Below are positions 1-8,250 of a stretch of 64,000 bases of DNA, piece by piece. The stretch is from NCBI GenBank assembly GCA_023399595.1, contig JAEWOR010000054.1:1-64000 (forward strand), given 5' to 3'. Below the pieces are notes generated by a model. It saw only the letters and a program-made list of their open reading frames with translations, had not been told where the DNA came from and searched no databases. The stretch is from Bacteroidota bacterium. Its GTDB lineage: Bacteria; Bacteroidota; Bacteroidia; Flavobacteriales; Weeksellaceae. The position numbers and the translations under genes are program-made. How positions within the stretch are numbered: position 1 is the stretch's first letter; every line of letters starts with the position of its first letter.

Positions 1-2
1 TT

Positions 3-200
3 AATATGAATATGGTAAACGAACAATGGAAAACGAAAGGCGATGAAGGTGAATACTGGGAAGATGAAAAAACAAGAGAATGTAAAAATCAAAACTTTGT
101 TTTATTTAACAGTGTTCGTTTTAGTGAATACGAGCTAGAATTTATTCGTGTGAGTCTTCATGAAGATGATAATCATACACCGCCAATTTCATTAGAATGA
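3..200 (+). pseudogene. C-terminal fragment of a T6SS effector-like protein
   Basis: The reading frame is open from the window edge and encodes about 65 residues. They match almost exactly the C-terminus of the protein ending at 6973: both contain EQWKTKGDEGEYWEDEK and NSVRFS, and both end near HEDDNHTPPI. After that motif this copy diverges to SLE and stops, and the next bases continue as the middle of a vgrG gene. I read this as the 3' end of a duplicated effector gene joined by recombination to a vgrG fragment. The function is unknown and no catalytic motif is visible. The 5' part lies outside the window. Confidence 0.6.
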
Positions 201-862
201 TGAGTCCTGATGCTGGTGGAACAGACCAAGTAACCCAAAACAGAGGTTATGTAGCCATCCCCGAAGTGGGCGACCAAGTAATGGTAGGCTTTGTGCATAA
301 TCATCCTGATAGACCTTTTGTGATGGGTGGTATGTTTCATGGACAAGTAGGACTTGGGGGTGGAGCCGACAACAGAGTAAAGTCTATACAAACAAGAAGT
401 GGTCACCGAGTGGTTTTTACAGAGGATGAGAGCATTGTAATAACCGATAAATCTGGAAATGAAATCCATCTAGATACTACGGGAAGTAATATAACCATTA
501 CTGCTCCGGAAACAATGACTTTTAATGCTAAAAACATGAACTTTAACGTTGGTGAGAATATGACCTCAACAATTGGAAGCAATCAAAGCACAACCGTTGG
601 ACAAAATCAAAGTAATTCTGTAGGAATGAGCCAAACAGAAAGCGTTGGAGCAATAAAAAATGTAACTGTTGGGGGAAATTTCATGACGAATGTGATTGGG
701 AAAATGGTGGAAATGATTACTGGTAATAAAGAATCTCACACAGAAAAGGATAGAGTAAGAACTACTAATGGAAAAGTAGAAATGCAAAGTCAAGGAGTAC
801 AACAAATGCATTCAGAAAAAGAAGTACAGAATAATTCAGGAGAAAAGTCTAAAAACCATTAA
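197..862 (+). pseudogene. VgrG C-terminal part (spike OB-fold end and beta-helix), 5' truncated
   Basis: The 221 residues begin with MMSPDAGGTDQVTQNRGYVA, the middle of a VgrG gp5-like OB domain, and run into the repetitive beta-helix rich in VGxNQS and TVG repeats. The end is NNSGEKSKNH. VgrG is the trimeric spike that carries effectors in type VI secretion. A complete VgrG is much longer, so the gp27-like N-terminal half is missing. The frame extends a few codons upstream (FIR) into the end of the preceding gene fragment, which shows that the truncation is a DNA junction near 185-196. It might be translated from the ATG pair at 197, but a full spike cannot be made. An effector gene follows after 3 bases. 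Confidence 0.75.
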
Positions 863-865
863 CCC

Positions 866-1894
866 ATGAGTAAAGAAAGTTATATTGGTGGTGATTATAT
901 TGAAACTACTGGTGGTGATAATTTACTTTTTGCCAAAGGAAATATTGTAAATTCCTCAGCTTTAGAAATAATACAAGAGGGTAAAGAAAATGGCGTTGTT
1001 TATGGAGAACCAATGCAACCACCTAAAATTGATTTAGAACAAAAAACAAAATGTTATTGTGAGAAAGAGTTTTCTGTTGATGATATAAAAGCTTTTTATA
1101 AATCTAAGAAGCTTTTTGGCGCTAAAAATTGTCCATTGCCAGAAAAAACTAAAACATATGAAGCGTTTACAGAAGCTTTGAATAAAGCTATGAAAGCAAA
1201 CAATATAAATACATGTTTAAGAAAAGCACATTTTTTAGCTCAAATCGAAACAGAATCTGATAGACTTAATACAACAATGGAGTATGCAAGTGGATGGGAT
1301 TATGACCACTCAACGCATGAGGATGATTATAATAGTTTTAAGCCTTATGTTAATTATAAAAAAGATAAAAAGTTAAGTGAAGAATTACATAAAAAATATA
1401 CTACTGCACAAATTAAAAAACTCCAAAGAGGCTATAATAGATATAATGAATGTATATCACATGGACATAAAACAAAAGGAGACGGACCAAAATACAAAGG
1501 AAAAGGATTAATTCAGTTAACCTGGAAAGATACTTATGAAAAATATTTTAATCATCTTCATAAACCCGAACTAATTAAAACTCCAGAAGTTGTTGCAAGT
1601 GACTTGAATTATTCTTGCGATTCTGCTGGATGGTTTTGGAATAGCAGAAATCTTGGAGATTATGCAGATAAGGATGACTTAATTTATATATCTGTAAGGA
1701 TAAATGGGGGACTAAATGGTTTTTCACATAGAAAAGACAATATTAAAACCATACTTGAGTTAATGAAAATTCAAGATAATTGCAAAACAAATAAATTAAA
1801 GTTAATTGGAAAATACAAATATGAAACAAGCAATATTAAAACACTTAAATGGGGAAAAAATAACAAATCTAAAATTGAAAAATTTGATGATTAG
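866..1894 (+). CDS. T6SS effector, GH19-like peptidoglycan/chitin hydrolase
   Basis: This 342-residue protein has an N-terminal domain of about 55 residues (YIGGDYIETTGG, then GVVYGE) that is shared with the metallopeptidase effector at 3449. I infer that it attaches the cargo to VgrG. A Cys-containing linker (CYCEKEF, NCPLP) follows, then a glycoside hydrolase 19/lysozyme-like domain: AHFLAQIETES (candidate catalytic Glu at about 128-130), GDGPKYKGKGLIQLTW and a C-terminal INGGLNGFSHRK. It would act on peptidoglycan in the periplasm of a rival cell. The start is chosen 3 bases after the vgrG fragment. The next gene overlaps its end by 8 bases and is the probable immunity gene. The family call is from motif recognition only. 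Confidence 0.75.
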   Translation: MSKESYIGGDYIETTGGDNLLFAKGNIVNSSALEIIQEGKENGVVYGEPMQPPKIDLEQKTKCYCEKEFSVDDIKAFYKSKKLFGAKNCPLPEKTKTYEAFTEALNKAMKANNINTCLRKAHFLAQIETESDRLNTTMEYASGWDYDHSTHEDDYNSFKPYVNYKKDKKLSEELHKKYTTAQIKKLQRGYNRYNECISHGHKTKGDGPKYKGKGLIQLTWKDTYEKYFNHLHKPELIKTPEVVASDLNYSCDSAGWFWNSRNLGDYADKDDLIYISVRINGGLNGFSHRKDNIKTILELMKIQDNCKTNKLKLIGKYKYETSNIKTLKWGKNNKSKIEKFDD

Positions 1895-2261
1895 ATTATT
1901 ATTTATAAACATTTTATTATTGCCATTATTTATATATTCTCAAAATATTGAAGGAAGTTATTATTCAACTGATGGCAAGTGTAAAATAAATCTAACTATT
2001 GGTAAAAAAAATGATTACATATTTTACCTTAAAAAAAGGAAAATAAAAAGAGGAAGTTTAAACATTACCAAAGAAAATAAAATTACTTATTTAGATTTCA
2101 ACGAAATAAGTTCTATGTATTCTAATGATACAATTTATATTCAAAATTCAGGAAATTCAAATAACGAGTATTTATATTTTAATCAATGTAATGAAAAATT
2201 TATTTATTTAGTAAAAAAAAATATTACAGCTTGTAAAAAAAAGAAAATTGGAAATAAATAG
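1887..2261 (+). CDS. Secreted immunity-like protein of the GH19 effector
   Basis: The ATG at 1887 overlaps the effector stop by 8 bases. I chose it over an upstream in-frame ATG at 1806 because it starts directly with a hydrophobic signal peptide (MIRLLFINILLLPLFIYS, cleavage near SQN). The mature part of about 105 residues is lysine-rich and predicted mostly beta, with no motif I recognise. Export and tight coupling to a periplasm-acting hydrolase suggest an immunity protein. That role is inferred from position alone. Confidence 0.6.
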   Translation: MIRLLFINILLLPLFIYSQNIEGSYYSTDGKCKINLTIGKKNDYIFYLKKRKIKRGSLNITKENKITYLDFNEISSMYSNDTIYIQNSGNSNNEYLYFNQCNEKFIYLVKKNITACKKKKIGNK

Positions 2262-2309
2262 TATTCTAATTTATAGTAATAATAGATAATAAAATTAGAC
2301 GATGGGTAG

Positions 2310-2402
2310 TTTAATCTCGATTTAGCAAGGAACAGTGTGGAAGCCGCACCAAGTCCAGAAGGAGTCCCTGCAGATATGAAAACATTTACACCTCAAAAAT
2401 GA
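2310..2402 (+). pseudogene. Orphan effector C-terminal tail
   Basis: An open stretch of 30 codons without a start begins after a stop at 2307 and ends with the residues DMKTFTPQK. Its stop overlaps the ATG of the following gene as ATGA, the arrangement seen at 5407 in this island. It looks like the last codons of a lost effector that stayed attached to its immunity gene after recombination. It is too short for a family assignment. Confidence 0.4.
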
Positions 2403-2987
2403 AAAATACATTTATAAAAATTATCTTGGTAATAACAATTCTGATATTGTTAATTGTATCAATAAAAAAAATATTCATGAAAAATATAGCCTGTAAAACA
2501 GAGAACGGATATGAATTAATAGGTTATGGAGGTAAGCCTGTAGATATTACGCATAAAATCGAAAAAGAAAACTGTGAATGTCTCAACCAAACTGTAATGG
2601 TGAATCCCAAAGCAATGCAATTTAACAAGAATCAACTTGATTTACTAAGAAAAGAACTTCCAAATTGGGCAAAAAAAGAATATAAAAAACTTTTCTACTA
2701 ATGATGAAAAATCATTAATTAATGAATTAAATATTTCAGATAATGAATTATTAAAAAAATTTAAATATAAGTTTTCATATTTCGGTAAACCAATACAAGA
2801 AGAAATTCCCATCTATATCTATACTATAAAATCTGTACCTGCTTATTGTCCAAATTACATCCAAGAATATTCGATGTATGGCAAGAAAGATAATTTTGGT
2901 TTTGAAATATATCCAATAAATGATAAGCCTGAATACCCCCTTATTGAAAATAAAGATTGGGCAAAAAATGAATTTGGGATAGAATAA
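2399..2987 (+). pseudogene. Membrane-anchored immunity-like protein, frameshifted
   Basis: The gene starts at ATG 2399 with an N-terminal membrane segment (FIKIILVITILILLIVSI) and continues with a Cys-containing outer part. The frame stops at 2701, but the coding pattern carries on in another frame from about 2693 to a TAA at 2987 (sense residues include NDEKSLINEL, KSVPAYCPNY and DWAKNEFGIE). One indel, perhaps in the A-run just before 2690, would restore a protein of about 195 residues. It follows an orphan effector tail, so immunity is a plausible former role. A sequencing error cannot be excluded. Confidence 0.55.
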
Positions 2988-3023
2988 TTTAGATAATAAA
3001 AAAATCATAGAATTTTCTTCACA

Positions 3024-3446
3024 TCATCATCGATAAATCGGTAATGAAATCCATTTGGATCCACAGGTAGCAGTATCAATATAACAGCTCCAGAAACAAT
3101 CAATATCAAATGCAAAAATATGAATATTCATATTGCAGAAAATATGACGACTACTGTTGGTTCTAATCAAACAGATAGTATAGGTCTGAACAGAAGCCAA
3201 TCCGTTGGTATGAACACCACTCAAACCGTTGGAGGCATGAAAATGACTTCGGTTGTAGGGGATGCAAGCATGTTTATCACAGGTAAACTAATGGAAGTGA
3301 TTAATGGGGATGTACATAGTGAAACGAAGAAACAAAGGAATGAAATTTCCCATGATGATATTGATGTATCTTCTCAAAAAACCATTAATAATAATGCTCA
3401 AGTAGAAGTAAAAAATAATAGTGGAGAAAAATCTAAAAATCATTAA
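3024..3446 (+). pseudogene. Degenerate VgrG beta-helix end
   Basis: This is a second copy of the vgrG 3' end. The intact stretch from 3120 encodes NIHIAENMTTTVGSNQTDSI and ends in NNSGEKSKNH, the same ending as the fragment at 862. Upstream the match continues (DKS/GNEIHLD/TGSS) only if two single missing bases are allowed, near 3038 and near 3062. The OB-fold and gp27-like parts are absent. The effector at 3449 follows after 2 bases. It is a remnant and no working spike can be made from it. Confidence 0.7.
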
Positions 3447-3448
3447 TT

Positions 3449-4954
3449 ATGTCTCGTACAAGAATTGTAAAAGGTAAGTATACCAAAATAATTGGTGAAA
3501 ATTATAACGTTTCAGCAGAAGGGAATATTTCATATAATGCAATGAATGAAGTTAGGGATAATGGTATAGATAAAGGCGTATTCTATGGCAACTACGAGAA
3601 ACTTGGGAGTGAAGTAAGTGATGATTTTGATATAAGATTTTCTTTGAGAAAAGATAAAACCTATACAACTGTAGTTCCCTTCGGAATTTTACACTATAGC
3701 GGAAATTACGAAAATTCAAATTTTGTTTTTGATTATTCTTTAATGCTTGGTAATATTGACAGTTTGGAGTTTAAAGTATTAAATGAAGATGGAACTACTC
3801 TTTATGCAATTACTAGTTTACCAGAAGTTGTTGTATCCGCAAGAAGACTCTCTCTGCTAGCAGAAGATCTTGTAAAAAATAAACCACAATATAACCCATT
3901 AAAACCAGTAATAACATGGGATTGGAAAAGTATTTTTGACCCTTATAATACTGTTTCTAGTGATTATACTAAAATTGGCAGTTATGTTATTTTTTGGGAT
4001 GGATTTGATAATAATGATGTTTATGATAGTGCTAAGTTTAATAATAAAAAACTAAAAGCTGTTATTAAAGCCAAAAAGAAGGGGATAGAAAAAACTGCAG
4101 AAGTAGAATTTACCACAAAATACAAAGAAGTAGATTGGGTAGATGTAAAAATTGACAGAAAAAATAAAAAAATTGAGACTACTTTAAGAGTAAATTTAAA
4201 AGATGGAGGTGAAAATGGATTAAAATGTGATACCATTAGCAATTCGTTTGAGCCTTCGATGATTGAAACCAAATGCCCTTGGGATGAAATTCCTTCATCT
4301 GCAATAAACTCTAGTCAGCCAATTATAAAAACAAGAACGAAAAATTTTTCAGATTTAGAAAAATTAGCAATTGACGGCTTGAATTATCATTGGGGAAGAA
4401 ATAGCAACCATTCTGTTGCTAAAGATGTCAAAATAATAGGAGAATCTTATGAAGTATATATTGATGCAGTAAATACAGAATCTAATTCTATGGATGATAT
4501 CAGTTTAATATACAACACAAATGGAAGTTGGATGCGCTCTGGAAATCCTGGTTCAGCAACTGGAAATCCTATTTCTTGGGTCGGAAATCTTATTTCACGA
4601 GAGGCAATTTGTTATAATGTTGGATATATTTATGAATATCATTATAAAAACAAGTGGAGTTATCAGACGGAAATTTTAGAAGATAAAGAATTTGAATTTA
4701 CTTCTGCTCATGAAATTGGACATGAAATATTGAAATCTTATGGAGGCACTACATATTCTTATGGTCACAAAGGCAGTGTAAATGTAGTTACACAAAATAT
4801 GAAAGACGATTCTCCCCCTTATCCTTCTGGTGGCGAAATAGATATTATGCCCTATTATCCTTCTTCTCCTCCTCCCTCAATGTATAATAGATATGTTGCA
4901 GCAGAAAAAGATGTTTTAAGTTTAATATGGTTAACAAAAATTAAAATTAATTAA
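3449..4954 (+). CDS. T6SS effector, zinc metallopeptidase-like (HExxH)
   Basis: This protein has 501 residues. The first 50 or so (IVKGKYTKIIGENYNVSAEG, then GVFYGN) are homologous in pattern to the start of the GH19 effector at 866, so I infer the same delivery domain. A middle region of beta type follows (DWKSIFDPYN, AEVEFTTKYKEVDW). The C-terminal part carries the zinc signature HEIGH at residues 421-425 in the context FTSAHEIGHEILKSYGG, with later His and Asp residues as possible third ligands. A proteolytic toxin is likely and its substrate is unknown. A lipoprotein gene starts 2 bases after the stop. Pieces of this gene recur at 5345, 5794 and 6173. Confidence 0.7.
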   Translation: MSRTRIVKGKYTKIIGENYNVSAEGNISYNAMNEVRDNGIDKGVFYGNYEKLGSEVSDDFDIRFSLRKDKTYTTVVPFGILHYSGNYENSNFVFDYSLMLGNIDSLEFKVLNEDGTTLYAITSLPEVVVSARRLSLLAEDLVKNKPQYNPLKPVITWDWKSIFDPYNTVSSDYTKIGSYVIFWDGFDNNDVYDSAKFNNKKLKAVIKAKKKGIEKTAEVEFTTKYKEVDWVDVKIDRKNKKIETTLRVNLKDGGENGLKCDTISNSFEPSMIETKCPWDEIPSSAINSSQPIIKTRTKNFSDLEKLAIDGLNYHWGRNSNHSVAKDVKIIGESYEVYIDAVNTESNSMDDISLIYNTNGSWMRSGNPGSATGNPISWVGNLISREAICYNVGYIYEYHYKNKWSYQTEILEDKEFEFTSAHEIGHEILKSYGGTTYSYGHKGSVNVVTQNMKDDSPPYPSGGEIDIMPYYPSSPPPSMYNRYVAAEKDVLSLIWLTKIKIN

Positions 4955-4956
4955 TA

Positions 4957-5307
4957 ATGAAAATATTTGCCATCATCCTTGTTGTTGCTTTTTACGCTTG
5001 TTCTACAAAGGAACCAAAATATATACAAGGATATATCTATAACGAATACAGAAAACCTGTAAAAGGTATTAAAATTGAAGATCCTAACAATAACATTCTT
5101 TTTTCTATTTCCGATGATAAGGGTTATTTTAGGATAAATCAAATGATAAAAGGTACATATTTGTATGTAATTAAGGATGAAAAAAAAATTGATTCAATTT
5201 ATGTTGTAAGAACACATCCTGAAAGAGGCATGAGTTACTCTTTTGTTGAAGGAAAAAATGATACTGTTTTTGTGAATATGAAAAAGCAAAAAATAATAAG
5301 TCAATAA
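4957..5307 (+). CDS. Lipoprotein, probable immunity to the metallopeptidase effector
   Basis: A lipoprotein signal peptide ends in the lipobox AFYAC at Cys 15. The mature part has a carboxypeptidase-regulatory-like beta fold (GYIYNEYRKPVKGIKIEDP, then DDKGYFRI) and ends with a conserved SFVEGKNDTVFVN segment. The protein at 5853 is a paralogue with the same SF(V/I)EG(K/R)(N/K)DT element. It begins 2 bases after the effector stop. Periplasmic immunity is inferred from this pairing. Confidence 0.6.
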   Translation: MKIFAIILVVAFYACSTKEPKYIQGYIYNEYRKPVKGIKIEDPNNNILFSISDDKGYFRINQMIKGTYLYVIKDEKKIDSIYVVRTHPERGMSYSFVEGKNDTVFVNMKKQKIISQ

Positions 5308-5344
5308 CTTATTATAAAAAAATATTTAAATTAATGATAGAAAA

Positions 5345-5410
5345 CGAGTGGCTGCTGCAGAAAAAAATGTTTTAGGGCTAATTTGGTTAACCAAAATAAA
5401 AATAAAATGA
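5345..5410 (+). pseudogene. Orphan 3' tail of a metallopeptidase effector (copy 2)
   Basis: The frame reads RVAAAEKNVLGLIWLTKIKI and one Lys before a TGA. It matches the last residues of the effector at 3449 (VAAEKDVLSLIWLTKIKIN). It has no start codon. The TGA overlaps the ATG at 5407 as ATGA, so the tail stayed fused to the next immunity-like gene. Confidence 0.6.
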
Positions 5411-5771
5411 AAAAATTTTTAATATCAATTCTTATTTATTTGCAATATCTTGTGTAAGAGATGTTGAACGTATAAAAATGGAATGCTATATATATGATTA
5501 CCAGACAAAAAAGCCTTTACAAAATGTCAAAATCATACAAATGTTAGATGGGAAAAGAACTGTACAAGCAAAAACATCCGAAAAAGGGTATTTTGAGATA
5601 GACCAATCTACAAAATTATCTTTTGGAATGGAAAGTCATAAGTTAGCTAATATATTTTTTATAGAAAAAAACGGTTTTCAAACAGATACTCTTGAAGTTT
5701 ATGGTGGCATAAATGATGTATTTAAAAAAGATTCCATATTTATGAAGTCTTTATCTATACAAATACGTTAA
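5407..5771 (+). pseudogene. Immunity-like lipoprotein, frameshifted in the signal peptide
   Basis: The ATG at 5407 starts MKKFLISILIYL. The sense frame then continues as FAISCVRDVERIKMECYIYD (lipobox Cys after AIS) only if one missing base near 5440 is restored. The rest, to 5771, has a beta-type regulatory-like domain (DYQTKKPLQNVKI, EKGYFEI). As read, translation from 5407 stops at 5455. A restart at the internal ATG at 5478 would give a protein without a signal. This is decay or a sequencing error. Confidence 0.55.
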
Positions 5772-5793
5772 TATTTGAGGTATTTATAAGCTT

Positions 5794-5847
5794 ATAGAAA
5801 AAGATGTTTTAGGGCTTATCTGGTTAACCAAATTAATTATAAAATAA
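5794..5847 (+). pseudogene. Orphan 3' tail of a metallopeptidase effector (copy 3)
   Basis: Seventeen codons read IEKDVLGLIWLTKLIIK and a stop, a third copy of the effector terminus found at 4954 and 5410. There is no start codon. A complete lipoprotein gene begins 5 bases later. Confidence 0.55.
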
Positions 5848-5852
5848 ATTTA

Positions 5853-6176
5853 ATGAAAACTACAATTTATATAAGTTTAATTATACTATTATTTTCTTGT
5901 ATAACACCCAAAAATTACGAAGGTTATATATTTACTAAACAAAAAAAACCAGTTATGAATATTAGAGTATGTGAAGAAAACTCTACAAATTGTACATTCA
6001 CTAATAAAGAAGGTTTTTTTAGATTAAAGAAAAATACTAATTCTATTAACAATTTGATTATTTTTTCAAATAACAAATCAATCGACTCCATTACTACGGT
6101 CTGGACTCAACATGGGGAGAGGGTTAATTACTCCTTTATTGAAGGAAGAAAAGATACCTTATTTCTAAAAAACTAA
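5853..6176 (+). CDS. Orphan immunity-like lipoprotein
   Basis: The 107-residue product has a lipoprotein signal (ILLFSC, Cys near residue 16). Its mature domain parallels the lipoprotein at 4957: GYIFTKQKKPVMNI, NKEGFFRL and a final NYSFIEGRKDTLFL. It lies behind an orphan effector tail and not behind a full effector, so it may protect against a toxin made by other strains. Its stop overlaps the open frame of the next effector fragment. Confidence 0.55.
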   Translation: MKTTIYISLIILLFSCITPKNYEGYIFTKQKKPVMNIRVCEENSTNCTFTNKEGFFRLKKNTNSINNLIIFSNNKSIDSITTVWTQHGERVNYSFIEGRKDTLFLKN

Positions 6177-6973
6177 AGGCTGTTATTAAAGCCAAAAAGA
6201 AGGGGATAGAAAAAACTGCAGAAGTAGAATTTACCACAAAATACAAAGAAGTAGATTGGATAGATGTAAAAATAGATACACCTTTAAGGGTTAATTTAAA
6301 AGAAGGTGGAGAAAATGGGTTAATATGTGAAACATATATAACCGGTGGAAGAATTAATCTTCACTGGGAAACTAAATGCCCTTGGGATGAATTAGGAATT
6401 GCCGTGGAAGAAGATGGGCACGCCAATAAAGAAGACCCTAAAAAAGTACGATTTCTTTTTATTTTCTTTTCAAATTTGGACTCTCCTGTTGGGAAGCAGG
6501 AAAAATTAAGGTTTGCAAATGATTTTTATGATGGCATGCAAAAGTATGCTCAAGATAATAAGCTAACTTTCGATGAAGTGTTGAAAAAAATAACCAATGA
6601 CATAGATGGATATCGAAACTTAGATTTAATAAAACAACATTTTATCTACCCATATAAAACTTATAATAAACCTGTATCTATCAATGGAGCTTATGTCGTA
6701 AAAGGCATGTCATTAAAAGAAATAAATAAAGAAAGAAGTGCGAAAGATTTACAAAAATTTACTCTGGCAGATTTTAATCTGAATATGATAAATGAACAAT
6801 GGAAAACCAAAGGCGACGAAGGCGAATATTGGGAAGACGAAAAAATAAGAGAATGCCCAAATCAAAAATATGTATTATTTAATAGTGTTCGTTTTAGCGA
6901 TTATGAGTTAGAGTTTATCCGAGTAAGCCTTCATGAAGACGATAATCATACACCACCAATTTATTACAATTAA
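6173..6973 (+). pseudogene. 5'-truncated effector with unknown C-terminal toxin domain
   Basis: The open frame begins without a start at 6173. Its first 45 codons repeat the middle of the metallopeptidase effector (AVIKAKKKGIEKTAEVEF, TTKYKEVDW) at high identity. It then diverges into a different C-terminal domain of about 200 residues (FSNLDSPVGKQEKLRFANDF, DFNLNMINEQWKTKGDEGEY). So two effectors share a body and differ in the toxin end, as expected of polymorphic toxins. The delivery domain is missing. A GTG at 6404 could start a protein of 189 residues. The last 64 residues recur at the start of the window. No catalytic motif is recognised. Confidence 0.55.
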
Positions 6974-6979
6974 TATTCT

Positions 6980-7162
6980 ATGAAGAATATATTTCGTGTT
7001 TTATTTTTTATAGTGTTTATTATTTCTTGTAGTAACCCCAAAACAAAAAATATAAATGAATCCTCAGTAGATTTTGTTCTCAACGATTGCGAAGCAACCT
7101 ATAAAGGTAAACCATTGCCTATGGGAAAACCTGTTCAAGAATGGAGCAGGCGGTGTGAATAA
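6980..7162 (+). pseudogene. Truncated immunity-like lipoprotein
   Basis: Starting 6 bases after the effector fragment, this gene has a lipoprotein signal (FIVFIISC, Cys 17) and a short mature part (VLNDCEATYKGKPLPMGKPV) that stops soon after QEW. The sequence that follows reads in another frame as a different effector, so the gene was probably cut near 7143 by the junction with that fragment. Confidence 0.45.
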
Positions 7163-7832
7163 TGGAACGAATCAACAAAGAACAATTTTAGAAGAAACTA
7201 GAGTTAAAACTATAGAATGTCTTGATGAATTTGATGAAGGTTCTGAAAATGATGACTCTACAAAACTTGATAAAAAAGGTGTAATACTAAATAAAACATA
7301 CCGTTTTATAGTTAAAGAATATACAAATGGTGAACCTAAGAATCCTAATAATATTCGTTGGACTTTAAAGTATAATAATCCAGAAACGGGACTGCAGGAC
7401 TTGAATATTTTAAAGAATAAAGATTACAGAGGTATGCAACTTAATATAAATTTTTCAGAGAGAGAATGCTGTGGCAGTGAATTAGAAGTAAGAGCATACA
7501 TCGAAGATGCAGAAACAGAAGGTAAACTTCCCATATTTCATCATAATAGATTTAGATGGTTTAATAGAAAAAAAAATCAAAGATGAAAAAAATCTAAGAA
7601 AGCAAGATTCTTGGTTAATTGACCAAAAAGGAACAGACACCGGGGTAAGTTATAATACTCCTAAAGAAATACATACTAATGATAAACCAATAAATACTAT
7701 TGATGTATGTCTTAATCTTTTCTTTGATGGGACTATGAATAATAAAACCAACACCGAATTAGGAGTTACAAGAGAAAAAAAGAAAGGTAGTTATGCAAAT
7801 GATTATTCTAATGTTGCTCGCGGCTACGATGC
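7146..7832 (+). pseudogene. DUF2235/Tle1-like phospholipase effector fragment
   Basis: From 7146 the frame encodes an N-terminal domain (TYRFIVKEYTNGEPKNPNNI, ERECCGSELEVRAYIEDAET) with no start of its own. Near 7565 coding passes to another frame (DEKNLRKQDSWLIDQKGTDT), so there is one indel. It then shows CLNLFFDGTMNNKTNT, the DGT signature at the beginning of DUF2235/Tle1 alpha/beta-hydrolase effectors, followed by SNVARGYDA. The catalytic GxSxG part is absent, because the match ends at about 7832 where island A sequence begins. This effector is dead. Confidence 0.6.
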
Positions 7833-8177
7833 CATAGCTTCTTCAAGCTGTTTTGCAAATTTCTCTTCAGGAGCATCTAAACCATCAGGAAGATAAATGT
7901 ACTTGTGTTCTAAAGAAATAGTTTCTCCAGATTCTTTAATTGTGTACTGATAGGGTTCAGTAGTAATTTTTACAATTTTACCTGCCATTTCACTTCCAAT
8001 AAGTCCTTTGCAAGTTTCTTCATCAAATGTAGTAGATACAGTTGCTTTCTTTGCAGTAGCATAATATTGTCCTGTTACTTTACTAAGCACCATTTCAATT
8101 CCACCTTGTACTTCAAGAAGATAAAAGTTTGTTCCATCTTCTTTTTTTCTTTTGGTGTAATTAGTAATTGTTACCAT
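7824..8177 (-). CDS. Conserved island protein of unknown function (island A copy)
   Basis: The 117-residue product is closely similar to the protein at 22853-23203: both have DGT(N/E)FYLLEVQGGIEM, ATAKKATVSTTFDEETCKGL and a later YIYLP. I chose the ATG at 8177 because it aligns with the start of that copy, over an upstream in-frame ATG at 8234. It looks like a compact beta-rich protein. The last residues (EEAMAS) differ from island B (EEAFV), so its 3' end may lie on the junction with the effector gene. Presence in both islands suggests a role in island biology. Confidence 0.7.
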   Translation of the reverse strand: MVTITNYTKRKKEDGTNFYLLEVQGGIEMVLSKVTGQYYATAKKATVSTTFDEETCKGLIGSEMAGKIVKITTEPYQYTIKESGETISLEHKYIYLPDGLDAPEEKFAKQLEEAMAS

Positions 8178-8236
8178 TGTTTTTTTGGGTTTTGAGTTAA
8201 TAATTAAAGAACAACACAAGATTTCACACCTCAATT

Positions 8237-8250
8237 TTACCTATAGGTAA
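8237..8250. promoter_or_regulatory. Perfect palindrome with core ACCTATAGGT
   Basis: TTACCTATAGGTAA is a perfect 14-bp palindrome about 60 bases upstream of the conserved island gene start. The same 10-bp core sits at the centre of the palindrome before the TAC-like module at 11501-11520. I infer two operators for one regulator, perhaps the XRE protein at 12066. Confidence 0.45.

Noticed and set aside
2281..2400. Possible structured RNA upstream of 2399
   Set aside because: An uninterrupted reading frame that ends in an ATGA overlap explains this stretch better as a protein tail remnant.
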